Source: JAVBPT01 sp031549455
Lineage (GTDB): Bacteria > Bacillota > Clostridia > Lachnospirales > JAKSVV01
Length of the DNA: 26,113 nt
Reading direction: 5' to 3'
Assembly: GCA_031549455.1 (NCBI GenBank)
Contig: JAVBPT010000002.1
Span: forward strand, 1 to 26,113
This document shows positions 7,871-14,430 of this stretch, piece after piece (position 1 is the stretch's first letter; the number at the start of each line of letters is the position of its first letter). The notes under the pieces are model-generated. The model was not told the origin of the DNA and made no database searches. It saw nothing but the letters and a program-made list of their open reading frames with translations. A program made the translations under genes and the position numbers.

Positions 7871-8140
7871 TTAAGAAAAAATTTGATGAATAGTATGATT
7901 TAATTCTCTAGCATTTACCATCACTTTGGAGTCATAAGAGTTGCAAAAATCCCCGATTTTAACTGTAACGTCTCCAAAGTTCCCTTCTTTCGGATTATAA
8001 GAGCCCACTATTCTGTCAATGACTACTTGGGGGAGTGACCCTCTATAATCAAAGCATTTGGCAAGAACACTAATATCGTGCTTTGTTGGGTTAAACGTCA
8101 ATTTCTTACTGGTATCAATGATATCATCTTCATTTAGCAT
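7871..8140 (-). CDS. Uncharacterised 89-residue protein
   Basis: I do not recognise this protein. It is supported as a gene by AGGAGGTG five bases before the ATG at 8140 and by a good promoter (8169-8197). The product is soluble and mixed in charge, with no signal peptide or membrane segment. It opens with an acidic MLNEDDIIDTSKKL, and the middle contains CFDYRGSLPQ and RIVGSYNPKEGNFGDVTVKIG. It holds only two cysteines, too few for an obvious metal site. It ends eight bases before the -35 box of rpsO with no terminator between, so some readthrough into rpsO is likely. A DNA- or RNA-binding role cannot be read from the sequence. Confidence 0.7.
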   Translation of the reverse strand: MLNEDDIIDTSKKLTFNPTKHDISVLAKCFDYRGSLPQVVIDRIVGSYNPKEGNFGDVTVKIGDFCNSYDSKVMVNARELNHTIHQIFS

Positions 8141-8168
8141 AACCGCACCTCCTATAAATTATAGAAAC

Positions 8169-8197
8169 ATTATACTATAGTTTTCTCAAGATTCCAA
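8169..8197 (-). promoter_or_regulatory. Predicted sigma-A promoter for the 89-residue gene
   Basis: Minus strand: TTGGAA (8192-8197), a 17-bp spacer, and a perfect TATAAT (8169-8174), about 29 bp before the start codon. Confidence 0.55.
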
Positions 8198-8331
8198 TAG
8201 TTTTATACAAATTTAGAAATGAAATTTTGGTCGTAAAATTTTGTTTTTTTAAGTTGTTGATGTCTTTAGTACAAAATCTATACTTTCTTTATCTGAAATA
8301 GAAAGCGAAAGTCTAAATGCCTTTTTCCATG

Positions 8332-8364
8332 AAAACAAAGAGCAAATAAATCACTCTTTGTTTT
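8332..8364. terminator. Bidirectional terminator hairpin after the beta-propeller gene
   Basis: AAAACAAAGAG (8332-8342) and CTCTTTGTTTT (8354-8364) form a perfect 11-bp stem with an 11-nt loop. The T-rich arms serve either strand. The minus-strand gene ending at 8392 is the obvious client. Confidence 0.6.
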
Positions 8365-8391
8365 ATTCTCTATTCTTTAAGTACTTTCATT

Positions 8392-9822
8392 TTAAAAGAA
8401 AAACCTGTTTTTCTCAGAAAATTCCCACACTTCACAACCTTCGTATGGATTAGCAGTACCCATATACATCTTATCATTACTCGATACAAATAGTGTACGC
8501 AGCCCATAATTCTTAGGATTATTAAGTCCATTTACGCTGAGTTTTGAAAAGTTTTTTCCATCTTTACTGACTAAAAGATCAAATCCATATTCCATTGGAT
8601 ATTTTCTCATTAGCTCTATCGCATTTTTGAATAGATGAGATAAATCATACTCATTAAATAACTCATTATCGTTAAAATAGGACAGTAGAGTGCCGAATTC
8701 CATATTGGAGATGTCTTCATCCTCTTCTAAATTCAATGTGCTTCTTATGACTTCTAGTAGAATACTCCTATATAAAATACCAGCATCCCATGAAGTAACG
8801 TATAGCTTTCCTTTATAAGAACGTAGCTGCCAACAATATGAATTTAACATGTTTCCAAAGCCCGATTCATATTTACTTTTATTTCTAACCCCTGTTGTCG
8901 GCGTTGTCTTCTGGATTGGTTCTCCACCAACAACAAGTTCCCAGTCATCATTTTTATGAATACGTATTATATCAAATCCCTTTGGTGGCACATACACTTT
9001 ATCTGGGTCTACGCTTTGCACTCCTAGCCATATTCCTGTTCCAACATAAACATGACCTTTAAAGGCTTCCATACTAATAGGCACTTCATTTAATGCATCC
9101 CCAGCCCCTTTATCCACCACACAAGTCCATTCCCCTAATTCGGGTTTTTTGGACTTCCATATTGTGAAACCACCAATGGTAGACGCGCCGACATATAAAT
9201 ATCCATTAAAACTAACCATGGCCACAATTTCTCCCTGGATCCCCTCTGTCGGCACATGGAACCATCCTTTTCTAGGATTCTGTGTTGAATATAAATAGGA
9301 ACTAGAGTCTGTTCCCGAAGATGTTGAAGCTCCTGTGTATAGTCTATTATTGTGTATACACAGAGAACGTGAGTTATATCCTTCAGGAATTCCGCCAGGT
9401 ATCTCATCCCAAGTAATGCCATCCACAGACATATACATATGGGATGTTTGGTCCAAGCCAAAACAACTTGTGTAAATGGCCGTTGTACAAGTTTCATCTC
9501 GGTATGTGATCATGCTCCTAAAGCCAAGATTTCTATCTGAAGCAGATGTTTCAAAAACACGTTCCCATTTTCTATGAACCCCACACTTTGGATATCTCCA
9601 TATTTCAGCAATCATCCTTAGCTCAGTCGGACTAATTTCCTTTGGCGCTGGTAAATCCATAGCCATGGCTCCAATATAAGGAATATTTCTACCTGTTCCA
9701 ACATAGATGTAATTGCCCATTTCTGCTATACTCCAAGCATAATTGTTTTGTTTTGCATTGTCTTTATTTTCTTCATCGAATCCATTGGTAGGCGTAATCT
9801 TTTCTAATTTCATTTCATACAT
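8392..9822 (-). CDS. Beta-propeller-like repeat protein, function unknown
   Basis: The start is set at the ATG ending at 9822, where AGGAAGGAG lies upstream; the longer frame to 9894 lacks a ribosome site. The 476-residue product has a recurring beta-strand signature of the form (G/N)x(L/I/V/M)Yx(G/S). Examples are GNYIYVGTG (37-44), NRLYTGAS (159-166), GYLYVGAS (207-214), GHVYVGTG (256-263), GKLYVTSW (338-345) and KMYMGTAN (451-458). Several repeats are followed by a Trp-containing strand (TIWKS, CEVWEF). This is the architecture of a Kelch/BNR-like propeller. There is no signal peptide or membrane segment, so it is probably cytoplasmic. An acidic helical insert (about 358-412) interrupts the last blades. 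It is monocistronic, with a terminator at 8332-8364 and no partner gene suggesting a substrate. Confidence 0.7.
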   Translation of the reverse strand: MYEMKLEKITPTNGFDEENKDNAKQNNYAWSIAEMGNYIYVGTGRNIPYIGAMAMDLPAPKEISPTELRMIAEIWRYPKCGVHRKWERVFETSASDRNLGFRSMITYRDETCTTAIYTSCFGLDQTSHMYMSVDGITWDEIPGGIPEGYNSRSLCIHNNRLYTGASTSSGTDSSSYLYSTQNPRKGWFHVPTEGIQGEIVAMVSFNGYLYVGASTIGGFTIWKSKKPELGEWTCVVDKGAGDALNEVPISMEAFKGHVYVGTGIWLGVQSVDPDKVYVPPKGFDIIRIHKNDDWELVVGGEPIQKTTPTTGVRNKSKYESGFGNMLNSYCWQLRSYKGKLYVTSWDAGILYRSILLEVIRSTLNLEEDEDISNMEFGTLLSYFNDNELFNEYDLSHLFKNAIELMRKYPMEYGFDLLVSKDGKNFSKLSVNGLNNPKNYGLRTLFVSSNDKMYMGTANPYEGCEVWEFSEKNRFFF

Positions 9823-9894
9823 TTTGTCTTCTCCTTCCTCATAAAACTCCAAGCAGCTAAGTACTTGTTTATAGTATAATTTATGAGAAAGCAA

Positions 9895-10403
9895 GACAAG
9901 TGTTCATGGTTTTACAATTATTTCCCAAAAACACAAAATATATCATTGATTATATCAAGTTAAATAAGTGACTTATAAAGTGTCCAAAATTCTTCTCTCC
10001 TACATGTTAAGCAATTAGTTTTCTAAATATCACTACCCCTTTGGGTTCTTCCCCTGGTTCATTATAAATCTTTTCATACATGTATTATATATTGCAAAAT
10101 TTAAATTGTATGATGCACTAAAAGAGTTAAGATTTTTTTTAAATGTCTCAGCAAGCATTGGGTCAATGAAATAGATAAGGTCGAACTTAATTTACAGCTG
10201 CTTAAAGATTTAGCATTTTTTTTGATGTTTCTGGTGAATACTATTTAATATATCATGATGAGGATAATGAAAGTAATTTAACTTACGATGTTGCAATTGA
10301 ATTTCTTACCAATTCAGTAAACTACTATAGAATAAAATATGTCGGAAATAAATTCTCTATAATTTAGAAGTTTATAATATAAAATTTTTAGGAGGCTTTA
10401 CAA
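9895..10403. other. Gene-poor stretch with a broken ORF
   Basis: No intact gene is visible here. The left part (about 9895-10018) is AT-rich with no coding-like frame. From about 10019 to 10367 there is the frameshifted coding remnant described separately. Confidence 0.6.
10019..10367 (+). pseudogene. Broken ORF interrupted at two T8 tracts
   Basis: Three consecutive pieces read well in three frames. The first, open from 10019 after an in-frame stop at 10016, includes KFKLYDALKELRFF and ends in eight T (10133-10140). The second begins KCLSKHWVNEIDK, includes VELNLQLLKDLAFF, and ends in another eight T (10216-10223). The third includes DVSGEYYLIYHDEDNES and IEFLTNSVNYYRIKY, and ends at TAG 10365-10367. 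Each transition is a -1 step, so adding one T to each tract would give a single ORF. No start codon with a ribosome site is visible. I do not recognise the protein family. It could be a true pseudogene, a slippage-dependent gene, or homopolymer errors in the sequence. Confidence 0.55.
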
Positions 10404-10655
10404 ATGAAATGTGTTAAATGCAAAAGCGAAAATGTTACTGTTCAAATGATAACTGATACTCATTCAAAAAAACAAGGACATGGCATATTATATTGGTTAT
10501 GCTTTGGGTGGTTTATCGATTTTCTTCTTTGGATATTCTTGACTATACCTAGAATACTAATTGCTTTATTTATGCCTAAAAAACAAAAGATTGTAAGTAA
10601 AACATCTTCAATGGCTGTTTGCCAGTCTTGTGGTCATTCTTGGAAAATAAACTGA
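10404..10655 (+). CDS. Small zinc-ribbon membrane protein
   Basis: This 83-residue protein opens with a CxxC knuckle (MKCVKCKSENVTVQM) and ends with a second one (VCQSCGHSWKIN), which together can form a four-cysteine zinc ribbon. Between them is a hydrophobic stretch of about 30 residues rich in Trp and Phe (about 28-58). It is interrupted by an aspartate and is probably one or two membrane passes. Short proteins of this plan are common in Firmicutes genomes and accessory regions; their function is not known to me. AGGAGG lies seven bases before the ATG at 10404. It is one of two plus-strand genes here and lies directly downstream of the broken ORF, possibly formerly in the same operon. Confidence 0.8.
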   Translation: MKCVKCKSENVTVQMITDTHSKKQGHGILYWLCFGWFIDFLLWIFLTIPRILIALFMPKKQKIVSKTSSMAVCQSCGHSWKIN

Positions 10656-10771
10656 TTTATATCGGAATAAAATTAATTTTCGAAAAAGTGCATTGAATTT
10701 AAAAATCCCTTCAAAAAAGGAAAAACTATATAATATTATCTGTTCAAACCTTTTTGCATGCAATTTACAAT

Positions 10772-10803
10772 TTTGCCACCCAAAATTAAAAGGCGGTGGC
10801 AAA
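10772..10803. other. 9-bp inverted repeat
   Basis: TTTGCCACC (10772-10780) is matched by GGTGGCAAA (10795-10803) across a 14-nt loop. Neither strand has a proper U-run after it, so it is not a convincing terminator. It lies about 45 bp past the 3' end of the degenerate tRNA copy. Confidence 0.4.
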
Positions 10804-10843
10804 TGAGTATTTTGGAGAGTTGATTGATTTAGAAAACATAGGT

Positions 10844-11024
10844 AAAATGTACAAGGGCGGAGTCGAAACGCCGGCCTACCCCTTAGGAGGAAGGTGCGCT
10901 ATCCATCTGGGCTACAAGTACAGACATTGTATTTATGTACGTTGATGATTCTAACTTAAAGTTTTTTGCTTGTAACTATCTTTTATCTCCTCATGTGAAA
11001 AATAAACAGGATAACCAAGTAAAA
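10844..11024. repeat. Direct repeat copy 1 (tRNA-like sequence plus upstream flank)
   Basis: About 181 bp, roughly 90% identical by eye to 11931-12112 and in the same orientation. It begins at AAAATGTACAAGG and ends around CCAAGTAAAA. It contains the degenerate tRNA-Arg copy and about 100 bp of its 5' flank. The two copies bracket the CPBP protease gene. Confidence 0.85.
10848..10921 (-). pseudogene. Degenerate tRNA-Arg(CCU) copy
   Basis: A 74-nt tRNA-shaped sequence with the anticodon loop CUCCUAA. Compared with the copy at 11935-12008, substitutions break the D-stem (GCCC against GCGC). They also weaken the anticodon stem (CCUUC against GGGGU) and mismatch a T-stem pair (GGCGU against CCGCC). 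The acceptor also has two U-U mismatches. Probably nonfunctional. Confidence 0.7.
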
Positions 11025-11064
11025 GAGATTAGAATATCCTGCTATTTCTTTGCAAGCAAAATCT

Positions 11065-11091
11065 TCTTATAATTCTCCGCGAATAATAAGA
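11065..11091 (-). terminator. Weak hairpin after the CPBP gene
   Basis: TCTTAT-A-ATTC pairs with GAAT-A-ATAAGA around a TCCGC loop, with a single A-A mismatch. On the minus strand it is followed by AGATTTTGC, a poor U-run. It lies about 38 bp after the stop at 11129 and is a candidate terminator only. Confidence 0.35.
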
Positions 11092-11128
11092 TCAGTACAT
11101 AATTTTCACTTTTTTCTCCTTCCCTGTG

Positions 11129-11866
11129 TCAACTCAATATCTTTGCAACAAGCGGCACAATCACATGCAAAACAATATCAGCAGAAAAATGGGCAATCGT
11201 CGCACTTTCTAATCCTTTTTTCCAATATAATAAACTGAAAATAATCGCACCTACACCATTTAGAAGAACTGCTCTGGCCACAACCACTGTGGTAATGGTC
11301 GTTAGCTCTCCTGTTAATGGCAAATGTCCTAAACCAAATACAATTGCTGATACAATAATGGCAATCCAAATGCTTATGTTTTTAGGTACTCGTATCTTGA
11401 TTAAAATCCAAGCAAGTAAGCTCATTATGAAAAGTCTCATCAGCACTTCTTCTGCTATCCCTCCATAGAAAGAGGCCAAAAAACTTGCCCACATGGGAAC
11501 GGCCGTTTCTGCCATTAGCATTTCGAATGATAGTTCTCCAAATGGAAGAGCGACCAAAACGATGAGTACGCCACCTATAACTCCCCATAAAATAGAAGGT
11601 CCCAAAATATTCCTTAAACTTTCTATCTTATTATCACCTTCAAGTATTGGTAAACTAAAACCCACTTTTCGAGCTAAAATCAATCCAAAAAAAGAAGCAA
11701 TCGAAAATATAATTAACCCTTGTATCAAAGCGCTAACATATAACATTGCCCCAAACTCCGAAAGAGCGGGACTCAGTGCTACTTGAAATGGTATAACGAG
11801 TACTGAGCCGATTACACATGCTCCAAGTAAAATAAAAAACGTTTTCCAGTTCACAATTTTGCTCAT
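11129..11866 (-). CDS. CPBP-family intramembrane metalloprotease (ABI/Rce1-like)
   Basis: An integral membrane protein of 245 residues with about seven hydrophobic segments. The family motifs are in order: EEVLMR (E139, E140, R144), FGLGH (F177, H181) and HFSAD (H226, D230). These are the proposed metal and catalytic residues of CPBP proteases, so the protein looks intact. Bacterial members are linked in some cases to bacteriocin self-immunity or to processing of membrane peptides. No bacteriocin precursor is visible nearby, so the role here is open. AGAGGTGAT precedes the ATG at 11866. The gene is isolated between the two tRNA-bearing repeats, which suggests it was acquired or duplicated with them. 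Confidence 0.9.
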   Translation of the reverse strand: MSKIVNWKTFFILLGACVIGSVLVIPFQVALSPALSEFGAMLYVSALIQGLIIFSIASFFGLILARKVGFSLPILEGDNKIESLRNILGPSILWGVIGGVLIVLVALPFGELSFEMLMAETAVPMWASFLASFYGGIAEEVLMRLFIMSLLAWILIKIRVPKNISIWIAIIVSAIVFGLGHLPLTGELTTITTVVVARAVLLNGVGAIIFSLLYWKKGLESATIAHFSADIVLHVIVPLVAKILS

Positions 11867-11906
11867 ATTAAAATCACCTCTTAATAATTATCTTTATCTT
11901 CTCTTT

Positions 11907-11939
11907 AAAAGTGCATTTTATACGCTTTATAAAATGTAC
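11907..11939 (-). terminator. Terminator hairpin reaching into the tRNA 3' end
   Basis: On the minus strand GUACAUUUUAUA pairs with UAUAAAAUGCAC (12 bp, one G-U pair) around AAGCG, followed by UUUU (11907-11910). The first bases of the stem are the last bases of the tRNA acceptor strand, so the terminator and the acceptor stem compete for them. Confidence 0.5.
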
Positions 11940-12112
11940 AAGGGCGGAGTCGAACCGCCGGCCTACCCCTTAGGAGGGGGTCGCTCTATCCATCTGAGCT
12001 ACAAGTACAGACATTGTATTTATGTACGTTGGTAGATTTTAACTTGAAGTTTTTTGCTTGCAACTCTCTTTTATCTCCTCATGTGAAAAATGAGCAGAAT
12101 AGCCAAGCAAAA
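11931..12112. repeat. Direct repeat copy 2 (tRNA plus upstream flank)
   Basis: The partner of 10844-11024, starting at AAAATGTACAAGG and ending near CCAAGCAAAA. It includes the better-preserved tRNA and its 5' flank. In that flank a possible promoter TTGCAA, 16 bp, TAAAAT is visible on the minus strand. The corresponding boxes in copy 1 read TTACAA and TAGAAT. Confidence 0.85.
11935..12008 (-). tRNA. tRNA-Arg(CCU), with an imperfect acceptor stem
   Basis: The 74-nt sequence folds as a cloverleaf. The D-stem is GCUC/GAGC with GG in the loop. The anticodon stem is ACCCC/GGGGU with loop CUCCUAA (anticodon CCU, reading AGG). The T-arm is GGCGG-UUCGACU-CCGCC. The acceptor arm is GUACUUG against CUUGUAC: G1-C72, U2-A71, A3-U70, C4-G69 and G7-C66 pair, but 5:68 and 6:67 are U-U mismatches. 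CCA is not encoded. It may be a working but unusual gene or an early pseudogene. Confidence 0.65.
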
Positions 12113-12321
12113 AATGACAAATTTACAAACTACATGTTAATATGTTACACTAAATTTTCAAAAGTGTAAAGACCTATATATTAACTTATTAAAATATAGT
12201 GGTTGACGTGTTAACTGATAAAAGCCGTAGTTGTAAAGCCAACACCAGAAAAATGTCGGAAGAAATGGTGGAAACGTACTACAGGTTAATCTTGAAGGTA
12301 GCCTAATCTTGACAGGTCCAA

Positions 12322-12361
12322 AATGAATCCACTCTACCACGAGTGGTGGGGTGGATTCATT
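12322..12361. repeat. 40-nt palindrome (18-bp stem)
   Basis: AATGAATCCAC (12322-12332) is perfectly matched by GTGGATTCATT (12351-12361). Inside, TCT faces GGG (U-G, C-G, U-G in RNA on the plus strand), then ACCA pairs with TGGT around a CGAG loop. No U-run follows. It could be a recombination or mobile-element remnant, or an RNA processing structure. Confidence 0.7.
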
Positions 12362-12454
12362 GACGGCATGCGTAGCGAATATCCTAGTTTGACAACAGTA
12401 AATATAGTTGGAATACCTTCGAAACTAAACTATTATAAAAAGAATTTTGGTGGG

Positions 12455-12589
12455 TATATGTTTGAAATATATGACAGGGAGTTCATAGCATATAATGCTT
12501 TTGCTTTTAAAATAGTTTGTATTGTTTTTGGAGCATTCTTTGCACTTGGAGAATTCTCTATGTTAATTAGAGTAATAAACGAATTTTGA
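12455..12589 (+). pseudogene. Possible remnant or very small membrane protein
   Basis: The frame open from 12323 begins inside the palindrome, so its first codons are probably not coding. An internal ATG at 12455 has GGTGGG three bases upstream, too close to be ideal, and would give 44 residues. These are MFEIYDREF, then a hydrophobic segment (AFAFKIVCIVFGAFFALG), then a short tail. The residues before it (KLNYYKKNFGGY) also look protein-like, which favours the C-terminal remnant of a longer membrane protein. I recognise no family. Confidence 0.3.
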
Positions 12590-12604
12590 TGTAAAAGGGA
12601 AAAA

Positions 12605-13747
12605 CTAGCTTCTTCCCCTTACAATCCCAATATCCTCTAACGTTATAATAACTCCCGACACATATATTTTTTTGTCTTTAACCACATAGTTTACCTTTGA
12701 GTTAATAATTTTTTCGATCTTTTTGGTCCGCATCATGATGTTTTTTGTAATCAGTTCCTTTGCCTTAATCTTGGCCTCTTCTACCCCCACTTCTTCTCGG
12801 GATTTTGTATATTCCTGATATGTATATTGATTCACCCTAATCAAATTAAAAAAGTTAAATATCTCTTTTCTCTTTTCATAGTTTTCAAAAAGATTTTTGT
12901 ATTTAAAAACTTTGAAACTAAACCTATTGAACTCAATCTCATACTCCGTATGTTCGTTTTCTGTTAGCTCTCTGATCTCCTTTTCTAGTTCCTCTTCATA
13001 GGTAAGATAGTAAACACACTTTCCGATCACTTTACCAACCGCCTTAGATTGCTGCCTTGTGGTCTCATTTACAACCACCTCACCCCTCACGAGCAAATCG
13101 CCCGCTTTTACGACTATACCTTTCTTAACAGTCGGCGTCCCTTTTGCCGTAATGACGGTAAAAATTTCAGCATCTTTTATCGCAAAAATGTCAGAGTAAG
13201 GCAATCCCTCTGTTTCTTTCTCCTTTTTCTTATAATCTTCTATACTAACATATAGTGTGCTTCCCTTTAAATCCACAGAAACAAATGAAACATTTCCAAA
13301 AGTCTTATAAATCTCGCTTGTTATTTTGTCTGTAACAATGGAATTTTTAAATACAAAGCTAGTCACCCCACATTTTTCTAATACATCTAACACTTCTGAT
13401 CTCTTAATGTAGTCATTATCTGTAATCTTAATATTCCACAAAAGCAAAGAGGAATAATATAAAAAGAGTAACGAAAGAATAGTGCACGTAATAAAAACCT
13501 TTCTTTTTAAAATCCTTTTCAATAGTAAGGTAACGCCCATTTCCTTTAAAACTGCATATCCAACGTTCTGTTTGTCGCAGATTGCTTTAAGCTTTTCCAG
13601 TTTATCTTCATCAATGATTAGCTTAAAATGATCTCCTTCCATAGACAGATTTGTCAGTACAATATCTGCGTTTTTTAGCAAGTTGATTAGTTTTTCATAA
13701 TTACCGCTTTTAATACATACTAGATATCGGCCCGAAATGCTATTCAT
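12605..13747 (-). CDS. yqfD: Sporulation protein YqfD
   Basis: A membrane protein conserved in endospore formers and expressed in the mother cell under sigma-E in Bacillus; its role is not fully known. The product is 380 residues from the ATG at 13745-13747, which has AGGGGTG six bases upstream; a GTG three codons earlier lies within that same ribosome site. The N-terminal 90 residues are cytoplasmic. One membrane segment follows (about 86-108, FITCTILSLLFLYYSS). The rest is probably outside the membrane, with YVSIED and GDLLVRGEV typical of the family. It overlaps the yqfC stop by 8 bases (ATGAATAG), so the two are translationally coupled. Usually phoH follows yqfD, but it is absent here. 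Confidence 0.9.
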   Translation of the reverse strand: MNSISGRYLVCIKSGNYEKLINLLKNADIVLTNLSMEGDHFKLIIDEDKLEKLKAICDKQNVGYAVLKEMGVTLLLKRILKRKVFITCTILSLLFLYYSSLLLWNIKITDNDYIKRSEVLDVLEKCGVTSFVFKNSIVTDKITSEIYKTFGNVSFVSVDLKGSTLYVSIEDYKKKEKETEGLPYSDIFAIKDAEIFTVITAKGTPTVKKGIVVKAGDLLVRGEVVVNETTRQQSKAVGKVIGKCVYYLTYEEELEKEIRELTENEHTEYEIEFNRFSFKVFKYKNLFENYEKRKEIFNFFNLIRVNQYTYQEYTKSREEVGVEEAKIKAKELITKNIMMRTKKIEKIINSKVNYVVKDKKIYVSGVIITLEDIGIVRGRS

Positions 13748-14021
13748 CTTTTTCACCCCTATTCATAAATACAACAGAATGTACCTTGCCCAGAACAATG
13801 ACTGCTTCTTTATTAATCTTCTTAAGAAGCAGGTTCTTTCCAATGATCTCGACATTGTCCTTGGTGTTTTGGAAGACAATAATGATATCTGTTTTTGTTA
13901 ATTTAAAGATTCGTTTATAATTGCCAATCTCCACTCGATTATTGGTAATGTTAATAATTGGATAGTTTAGCACAACCTCCTGCTTATACTCCTCCACCTC
14001 ATCTAGTATTTTTTTAAACAT
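13740..14021 (-). CDS. yqfC: Sporulation protein YqfC
   Basis: A small soluble protein of the YabP/YqfC family, linked to spore formation. I start at the ATG ending at 14021 because CAGGGGC lies just upstream; the earlier ATG (14048) has no ribosome site. That gives 93 residues, the normal length for the family. Characteristic parts are LNYPIINITNNRVEIGNYKRI, split as VVLNYP and ITNNRVEIGNYKRI, and a later IIGKNLLLKKINKEAVIVLG. It overlaps yqfD and forms a two-gene sporulation unit. An 8-bp inverted repeat (14041-14059) lies upstream. No clear sigma-E promoter could be read with confidence. Confidence 0.88.
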   Translation of the reverse strand: MFKKILDEVEEYKQEVVLNYPIINITNNRVEIGNYKRIFKLTKTDIIIVFQNTKDNVEIIGKNLLLKKINKEAVIVLGKVHSVVFMNRGEKDE

Positions 14022-14040
14022 ATCTGCCCCTGTTTCTGTT

Positions 14041-14059
14041 TTATACATCTTATGTATAA
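14041..14059. promoter_or_regulatory. Perfect 8-bp inverted repeat upstream of yqfC
   Basis: TTATACAT and ATGTATAA flank CTT, about 20 bp before the yqfC start. It could be an operator or simply an AT-rich hairpin at the 5' end of the transcript. Confidence 0.3.
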
Positions 14060-14094
14060 GAAATGAAAAAAATTATTAAGCTGTAAAAATGAAT

Positions 14095-14124
14095 AAAAAA
14101 AAGTCGACTTCTAAAAGTCAACTT
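14095..14124 (-). terminator. Intrinsic terminator after the lipoprotein gene
   Basis: On the minus strand AAGTTGACTT and AAGTCGACTT form a 10-bp stem (one G-U) around TTAG, followed by six U residues (14095-14100). It lies about 20 bp past the stop at 14145. Confidence 0.8.
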
Positions 14125-14144
14125 CATTTTTTCTCATTTTCAAA

Positions 14145-14375
14145 TTATTCTTCAACAATTGCGTTTGTTAGTACATCTTCTGTTTCTGTTTCGTTTTCAT
14201 CTGTTGTTCCTTCTTCGTCTGTAACGTTTTCAACAGGTTCCTCATTTAATGTGTTTTCGTCTTCTACGTCATTTTGAATTTCGTCAACTGGATTGTCAAC
14301 TGTTGTTTCTCCACATCCTACGAAAACTACCGCTCCTACTAATAATAGTAGTGACAATGTCCATAATTTTTTCAC
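14145..14375 (-). CDS. Small acidic lipoprotein
   Basis: A GTG start ending at 14375 is chosen because AGGAGGGG lies five bases upstream; the longer ATG frame to 14420 lacks a site. The 76-residue product has KK, then a hydrophobic segment (LSLLLLVGAVVFVGC) ending in a lipobox-like FVGC, so Cys20 is the likely lipidated residue. The remaining 56 residues are almost wholly Glu, Asp, Asn, Thr and Val (over a third acidic) and probably unstructured. It is a surface-tethered acidic peptide of unknown role. It lies between yqeY and yqfC, with a strong terminator behind it and a 7-bp dyad (14402-14420) in front. Confidence 0.8.
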   Translation of the reverse strand: MKKLWTLSLLLLVGAVVFVGCGETTVDNPVDEIQNDVEDENTLNEEPVENVTDEEGTTDENETETEDVLTNAIVEE

Positions 14376-14401
14376 AATAACCCCTCCTAATAGTATTTTA
14401 T

Positions 14402-14420
14402 ATGTTAAGTATATTAACAT
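14402..14420. promoter_or_regulatory. 7-bp inverted repeat upstream of the lipoprotein gene
   Basis: ATGTTAA and TTAACAT flank GTATA, in the 5' region of the lipoprotein gene just after the yqeY stop. It is a candidate operator; no recognised repressor box matches it with confidence. Confidence 0.25.
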
Positions 14421-14430
14421 CTTTTTGAGT

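Larger units (their letters stand above)
12113..12604. other. Intergenic stretch with coding-like scraps
   Basis: No confident gene. It holds a short open scrap at 12255-12326 (ending EGSLILTGPK), a large palindrome at 12322-12361, and a plus-strand frame (12323-12589) lacking a ribosome site at its first ATG. The overall impression is of gene remnants. Confidence 0.5.

Noticed and set aside
8283..8305. CTTTCT/AGAAAG inverted repeat as a terminator for a plus-strand gene
   Set aside because: Only 6 bp, long loop, no T-run, and no plus-strand gene ends there.
9822..9895. Promoter for the beta-propeller gene (TTGTCT or TTGCTT with TATACT or TATAAA)
   Set aside because: All pairings give a spacing of 15 or 20 bp, or a poor -35; none is clear enough to list.
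11129..11866. CPBP gene as a bacteriocin immunity gene
   Set aside because: No double-glycine leader peptide, ABC transporter or two-component gene nearby.
10848..12008. The two tRNA-like copies as attachment sites of a phage or ICE
   Set aside because: No integrase, excisionase or conjugation gene between them, and the duplication includes the 5' flank, not just the 3' end.
12255..12326. Short open scrap ending EGSLILTGPK that faintly recalls a DapF or PhzF C-terminus
   Set aside because: Only about 23 codons, with no upstream open frame; too short to assign.
12323..12454. Plus-strand ORF start at 12323
   Set aside because: The first 13 codons are the palindrome itself and no ribosome site precedes the ATG.
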